Source of the DNA: Xestospongia bergquistia
Taxonomy: Eukaryota > Porifera > Demospongiae > Haplosclerida > Petrosiidae
Assembly: GCA_963965975.1 (NCBI GenBank)
Contig: OZ014412.1
Coordinates: 15,142,849-15,206,848, forward strand
DNA length: 64,000 nucleotides
Reading direction: 5' to 3'
Made by a program: the position numbers and the translations under genes
Notes under the pieces: model-generated
Told to the model about the DNA's origin: nothing
What the model saw: the letters and a program-made list of their open reading frames with translations, nothing else
Database searches by the model: none
In this document: one piece after another, positions 58,461 to 64,000 of the stretch
Position numbering within the stretch: the stretch's first letter is position 1
How the letters are laid out: the number at the start of each line of letters is the position of its first letter

Positions 58461-59880
58461 GAATAGTCATACAGTCCTACGTGGGTGTAGTTGATTTAAC
58501 TGATATAGTTATAACATTGTCAGCTATTATAACAATAATGTGTTAGCCCTTAACAACAAAGTAAACAAATTTATATGGGCATTAAGGCAAACTGAAACCA
58601 GCGTCAAATCTCTCAAAAGCCTCGAAATGCAAGCATTACAGTTGTTAAGTAACATGATAATTACATCAATAAAACACTTATAGACTGATATTTATGTATC
58701 TAGACAAAATCATTGTACGTATCATGACAAGACATTGTAAGTATTGTGTGTAAAAACAGTTAACTTACCCAAACCCTAAAGTAAGACCCAATCAATAATT
58801 TGATAATATTCATAGAAACCAATAATTTTATAATTTATGATATAAAATCAAAAATTTTACCATTTTACAATTTTGTCATAAGTGTTAAAATATGAAGCAT
58901 GTAGAGATTTATCAACTTCTTATCAATGTGGTAAGCAAAGTTAATTATGTAATGAAGATGGGCGTGTCTCAAATTTTTTGAGATTTGTCCTCTAACCATT
59001 AATAAAAAATAAATTATAGTCATTATAATACTTATACTATCAGGAATATTAGGACCTGCATCCCTTTAATGAATAATTAAAACTGCATTGATTACAATAT
59101 TGATAATATGGTTAGTATAAATATCATCAAATCCATTCTGTTAATACATGTTTCACAAAAAATAAAAATAATATTCAGAGCATCTTTTAAATAAAAATTT
59201 TGTAATATTGAGAAGCTGTCTTAAAGAAAAAATCACTTTATCCAATTGCCTTATCCCTTTTTGCAATAATAGCCTTGTGTATATCTTTATACTGCTGCCA
59301 TGGCTATAAAAAGCCATTTGTTATCTAAAGAAACTAATTTTTGATTTACTCACTATACATTATGATACTAATGTAATAAGGTCTGACCAGTGTCAGTTGA
59401 AGCCTGAAGCTGCCTGTATCAAGCATGACTTTAGGTTGTAAGCAGCAGTAAATAAGACTTTGATAAAACAGATATGTTAGATTAAGCAAATTAAACCCTG
59501 TTGTCTGACCAGCTTTAGCAAAATAGTCAGAATGAAATAAAATAAACAACTCTTTTTTAAATATCTGATCATTACTAAATATAAATAAAATAACAACAAT
59601 AATAAAACGATAATAGAACAAAGCAAAAATGACTCCTTAGATTGATCTTAGATGCAGCTATAAAATTAAGATAAAACGCTCATCAGTATTTTTTTTATTA
59701 CTTTTGTCCTACTACAAAGGAAGTTATTATTTGTAACTACAACAATTTATAGTTATGCACAGAGAAGTTGTCCCTTTTTCTATGTCAGGTCACATTAACA
59801 AATACATTAATTATGATAATTATAGTTTAATATATATATTTAGAGAAATAATTATCAAAAGTCAATGTTTACATTTCTTT
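58461..59880. other. Spacer between divergent genes
   Basis: No gene is seen. 58720-59075 is paralogous to 54270-54620, and 59276-59710 to 46556-47060 and 53461-53960, but in a different order, so this spacer is a rearranged relative of the one beside the thiaminase-like units. Confidence 0.5.
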
Positions 59881-59894
59881 CAGGATCCATCAGG

Positions 59895-60356
59895 ATGTCT
59901 TATGCCTTTATTGGTAGTGAACTTAAAGGTGATTTGGTTATGGATGTCTGTGGAGAAGGCACTTCTGATGGCACAGTAGTCATTACCTATGAAAAAAAGT
60001 CTTCTCGTTACAACAACCAACTGTGGAAAGAGGAACGTTATTCTGACACAAAATTTTTCCTAGTCCCCAAGCACACAAAAAATAAGAGGTTGGCCTTAAA
60101 TGTAGGTTAAATCAAATTGTTGTAGTTAGTTATATATTTAGGTATAACTTTATTGTAGGGTCATGGTGAGGCCATCATTGACTCCACTGGTATACTTTTC
60201 CAAAAAGAAGCTTGTGGAAATTTTTTTTATTTAATTGAAGACATAACTGGAAAAGTTCTTACTGTAAAAGAATATGGTTCTAGTAATGGTGCTCCAATAA
60301 TTACAGCTGTTCGTAAAGGTACTCCAGGACAGAAGTGGGCATACTATAGTCCATAA
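59895..60356 (+). CDS. Beta-trefoil (ricin-B-like) protein, 2 exons
   Basis: Exon 1 59895-60101, intron with GTAGGT and TTATTGTAG, exon 2 60159-60356; 134 residues. The start MSYAFIGSELKGD lies a few bases after a possible acceptor (TTTCAG at 59878-59883), so an upstream untranslated exon is likely. The pattern repeats three times: KGDLVMDVCGEGTSDGTVVITYEKK then NNQLW; KRLALNGHGEAIIDST; GKVLTVKEYGSSNGAPIIT then GQKWAYYS. The G-V-DV-G--T-G--V--Y-----NQ-W motif is that of ricin B-type carbohydrate-binding repeats, here with three subdomains. No signal peptide, so it is cytosolic or released without the ER route. Sugar binding is inferred from the fold only. Confidence 0.75.
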
Positions 60357-62237
60357 AATTGAAAGATCAGCTATGTTAATTGGATCTTCAATTAACTTCA
60401 ATTGTCAAAGTTTGAAAAACAACCATGTTAGTAATATAATATTTAGGGTTATTTTTTATAGTTAAATATCCTTTCATTTTCCTTTACAAAGCCTTAATTT
60501 TAAGACGTAATTCTTAAATGAAAAACTGTAGTAACTCTATACATGCATTGTTTATTTAGTGATGTAATGTGTTTTGTAATGATGTAATGTGTTTTGATAG
60601 TTTCTCTATTTATGTAAGCTGAGTTATTGTTTTGTTCAGAATAATAAAGTTATAACCAAAGTTATCATAAAAACATTGCTAACAATTAATGTATATTAAA
60701 GTCTATTCGTGTTCACCTTACCTATAAAAAATTATCATAATTTTCTAATAATTCAACCAAACTCAAAATTTTAAGTCAAGTAGTCTTCTGATACTGTCTG
60801 TTTCTTTTTACGTCATTTTTATGTGAAGTCCATATATATACTCTAGGGGAAGTCATCCAATATATACTATATAACTTTTATTGTATGATAAGACCCTTTT
60901 TCAGACTTGTCGCAAATTTATTATAATTTAAATGAATATTATTAAAATGAATTACATGATTATAACTATACTTGCTTTGTTAGGATTGTTAGAATTTGCA
61001 TATAAATTGAGCAATATATGGACTCCACTTCAATGCGATCATTTCTGGCAGCTAGGGTAGATATAACTAGCATATATTGGGCCTATTGTGGTTTCTTTCT
61101 AATAGCTTTATTATCATGTCTATGACCAAAGCTTTGTGGACTAGTCACTTTTGCAAGAAATGATAGTGTAGTTCTGTAAATCTAACTCCAAATACTAAAA
61201 TTAACATTCTAAATAATATTGACTAGATCTATCATGAACAACCAGCAAATTTGGCATCCTTTAGAATGCATATTGTTTACTATGTTTAATTGTAAGAACA
61301 AATGGTAGAGATCCTTAACTGGATTATGTACATAACAGAAGAGCTTCTCCAGAGCTAACATTTCCCTACAGCTTTTCTGAATTAAGGATCCTATTCTGTC
61401 TATCTTTAAGTCTCTACACATCCACAAGTCAGCTGATGAAGGTATGGTTAACAACCCAAACATTCCGCTATCCCATCTAATCAAGACTGTCACCATCTCA
61501 GATATGAAACGGAGTTACTGAGATCTCCATATTTGGAGAAATTCTATCTTTGTTCTATTTTTACATTTAAAGGTGTTTGTTCATTGTTATTTTGATAATA
61601 CCTATAATTGTGTTTGGTTGTTATATATGAGGCTGATTTTATAACATCTTTAGTGTGCTAACTATTAACTTTGAAAAGAATGAATTTATTTATATAGTAT
61701 GTTTAATTGTGTATGATACAAATCACTGCAAAAATTGATTGATCAAATTCAATAATACATGGTTATACAGATTGCATATGTAAACAGGACACACAACACT
61801 CTTTTAAAAAATAATCTACTTTTTTATTATGTAAGCAGTAATATATTAGCAATGAAAACAACATTATGTTACTTTTTGATAAGTATCTTACATGCAAATG
61901 TATAATCATTTTAATATTGATAAATATACCAATCGACTTCTACAGTGTTAAGCGTTTCACAAATAATAAATGCTCACATAAAATTCATTTGTAATTAACT
62001 TGTTGTGCATCGCAGACTTCTTCATCGCGAGCTGCATGAATCGATTTTGCATTCTATTGCATAAAATCGTTACGTTTGTATATATATCATATTTGCTGGT
62101 TAAATAGCTAGCTAAATATGATAACCAACAATATAGTATTATAACATAGCTTTGGCTGGTCACAGTTCCGGATCTTCATTGCATCCAAATTAATTTACGC
62201 ACGCCTACTTCCTTTGCAAATTGGTGCCCATTGCAGA
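60357..62237. other. Intergenic; one unassigned minus-strand frame
   Basis: AATAAA near 60642 may end the beta-trefoil transcript. A 95-codon minus-strand frame (61209-61496: DLWMCRDLKIDRIGSLIQKS, then EMLALEKLFCYVHNPVKDLYHLF) looks protein-like in composition but I recognise no family and no splice partners. It may be an exon of an undetected gene or a transposon remnant. The 70 bases before 62238 are slightly richer in CG and likely hold the death-domain gene's promoter. Confidence 0.4.
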
Positions 62238-62796
62238 ATGGCCGCGAAGGATAGCTTTACTGAAGAATTTATCGATTTTCCTTTATTGAGTAAGTTATTA
62301 CTATGTGACACATCAATCTCTTTCTGCAATTATAGATGAGAAAATTACCTCAATACATGATGTTCTAATGGAACTAGTTCCTATCAGTGCAAAATGGCGT
62401 GAACTTGGTATGAGTTTAAGAATAAGTCCTAATTACCTTGATGAACTGGCTCAGTCCTATGAAAATGATAAAATACGACTAGAACATGTACTTCAGAAGT
62501 GGTTAGACTTGGATTGTCAACAGTCTCTTGTCAATTGGAAGACAATTCTAGATGTTGTTAGTGGACCACTCATAGAAAACAAAGCTCTAGCTAAGAAGTT
62601 ATATGAAGACTTGAAACAAAAAGATTCTAAGCAGCAAAGTACTACAACTAATATTAATTTTAATCTATTATATTTCGTTAAAACTTTCCTTACAGATAGC
62701 TCTCATGCTAAGCAGCATAAAGTAGATGCTTACACAGCTCCACTGGAAATTGGTATGCTCACTTTTTATATTAATATTTCCAGTCAACAAATTTAA
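62238..62796 (+). CDS. Death-domain protein, 5' part
   Basis: Exon 1 is 62238-62289 (MAAKDSFTEEFIDFPLL, then GTAAGT). Exon 2 starts at 62336 in phase 1. Exon 2 carries a full death-fold domain: ITSIHDVLMELVPISAKWRE, LGMSLRISPNYLDELAQS, LEHVLQKWLDLD, SLVNWKTILDVVSGPLIE, LAKKLYEDL. The spacing of the three Trp residues and the helix pattern fit death domains (DD superfamily), which are numerous in sponges and act as homotypic adaptors in innate immunity or cell death. The frame runs on to 62796, but a splice from CAA-A/GTACTA (about 62636) to an acceptor at 62692-62695, giving NSSHAKQHKVDAYTAPLEI and a donor GTATGC near 62752, is more likely. More exons probably lie downstream. Confidence 0.7.
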
Positions 62797-63019
62797 ATAT
62801 AAAAGTGATTTGTCATTTAACATATCAAAATTGTTATCTGAGTTTCACATATGAGTATCACACTCGTTAATTAATAATAATGTATAAAGTTAAAAACCTA
62901 GTAAACATGCAGGTACAATACATGTACAGGTCATTAAGTTCATTTAATGAGTTATATAAGCATATAGTTATGACGTGCACACTAAGGGAAGTGATATGAA
63001 AGTGTATGTTATATAATTA

Positions 63020-63059
<40 letters not shown>

Positions 63060-64000
63060 ATAAATTTGTTCATTTAACTAATACAAAGTCATTTATGTTC
63101 CTAATGACAAACATTCACATCACATCACATTCTTTTCAGAACTAATTTACAGAATGACATGTGGTAATAACATACTTAGTTAACTGTCATGCCTACAAAA
63201 ACCTATTTAAAGGTTCATTAGTTGCACACAAGAATTTTAATGGATGCTAGGTCTATTTGTAAGGGCTATGACAATGGAATTTATAACAAGATAATCTTAC
63301 ATGTCATATGTATATATAAATATTATTTTTTTCTGAGAAGTCTTTAGTTGTGATGTCTGTTTATAAACTCTAAACAATATCACATAGAAAAGGGAAACTA
63401 ACAAGTGACATGAAAGTCAAATAACAAATGATTTTGTTAAAATGACCCACCACATTAGCAGTATAATATAACATTACCCTTTGACCCCTTACTCAGTGTT
63501 ATAATTCTGGGTGAAAATAAATAAGAGAATAAATATTTGTAGTATTCAGCACATTTTACAACTTTTTAGTATGTAATAATAGAATTCTATCTATAGCTGT
63601 TCAAAAAAATAGTAGTTAATAGTTGAGGTACATCTTCAAACTGTCTTTGAAGCTGTTGACTACAACTACAGTTACTAGTCTTAGCTTGTTATTGTTTGTA
63701 TTTAAATGTTACTACTTTTTGCTGTGTTATCAGGAATGTATAAAATTATGCATAATCTTTTTGATCTGCAATGAAAGGTGTATGTTAGTTTCTGTAAATG
63801 AATAAAATCATATTTGATGTGAATCGAACTTTTGTGAGAATAAAACTCTCAGAATTATAGATGTCTATTTATATAAGTTTAACAACTTAGTCTTCTAGCT
63901 AGAAAATAACCATCACAACTTGTTTTCTAAATTATCACTGTAATTAACCTTTGAACTAAGTCTAAGCATTGTCTTCTTTTCATTGGCATCCATAACTCCT
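62797..64000. other. Intergenic or intronic sequence
   Basis: No exon is recognised. A TA tract occupies about 63017-63050. 63440-63560 shares stretches with 55150-55330. If the death-domain gene has further exons, this may be its intron. Confidence 0.4.

Overview
The window looks like nuclear DNA of a sponge, most likely a demosponge of the Amphimedon type. This is inferred from the very high A+T content, compact genes with short GT-AG introns, secreted NIDO-domain proteins, a death-domain gene and intronless bacterial-type genes. No species marker was checked.

Region 1 (1-35 kb) is an array of a small secreted NIDO-domain gene family. There are four apparently intact five-exon genes (610-2122, 11626-13140, 19143-20590, 33148-34730), one frameshifted copy (8591-9996), an orphan last exon near 17.2 kb and many exon-3 relics. 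Most copies share a promoter block with a CRE-like palindrome and a TATA box. Between them lie (TA)n tracts followed by a fixed 'AATAAGGGGCCTGG' sequence, and monomers of a ~242-bp satellite. EF-hand genes and relics of the same duplicating block are interspersed on both strands (5.3, 6.5, 24.2, 25.1, 39.2, 39.8, 47.2 kb).

Region 2 (27-54 kb) is a cluster of intronless, secreted proteins that I read as thiaminase I (thiamine pyridinylase) homologues. Two subfamilies occur: one on the minus strand (27361-28623, 44592-45890, and 51498-52795, which is frameshifted) and one on the plus strand (42014-43366, 48920-50272), plus three relics. A 6.9-kb block (40227-47132) holding a tail-to-tail pair is repeated immediately downstream (47133-54037) with about five visible differences. 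It is either a very recent tandem duplication or an assembly artefact. A LINE with nested insertions lies at 37-39 kb, and an old Ty3/Gypsy integrase fragment at 7.6-8.0 kb.

Region 3 (54-64 kb) is less repetitive: a possible ankyrin exon, an intronless trypsin-fold protease with a bacterial-type N-terminus (57330-58460, minus), a two-exon beta-trefoil protein (59895-60356) and the 5' part of a death-domain gene (from 62238).

The best candidate for a new system is the multi-copy secreted thiaminase I-like family in an animal-like genome, co-amplified with calcium-binding EF-hand genes and next to a secreted NIDO array. All domain calls are by eye from sequence patterns; no searches were run.
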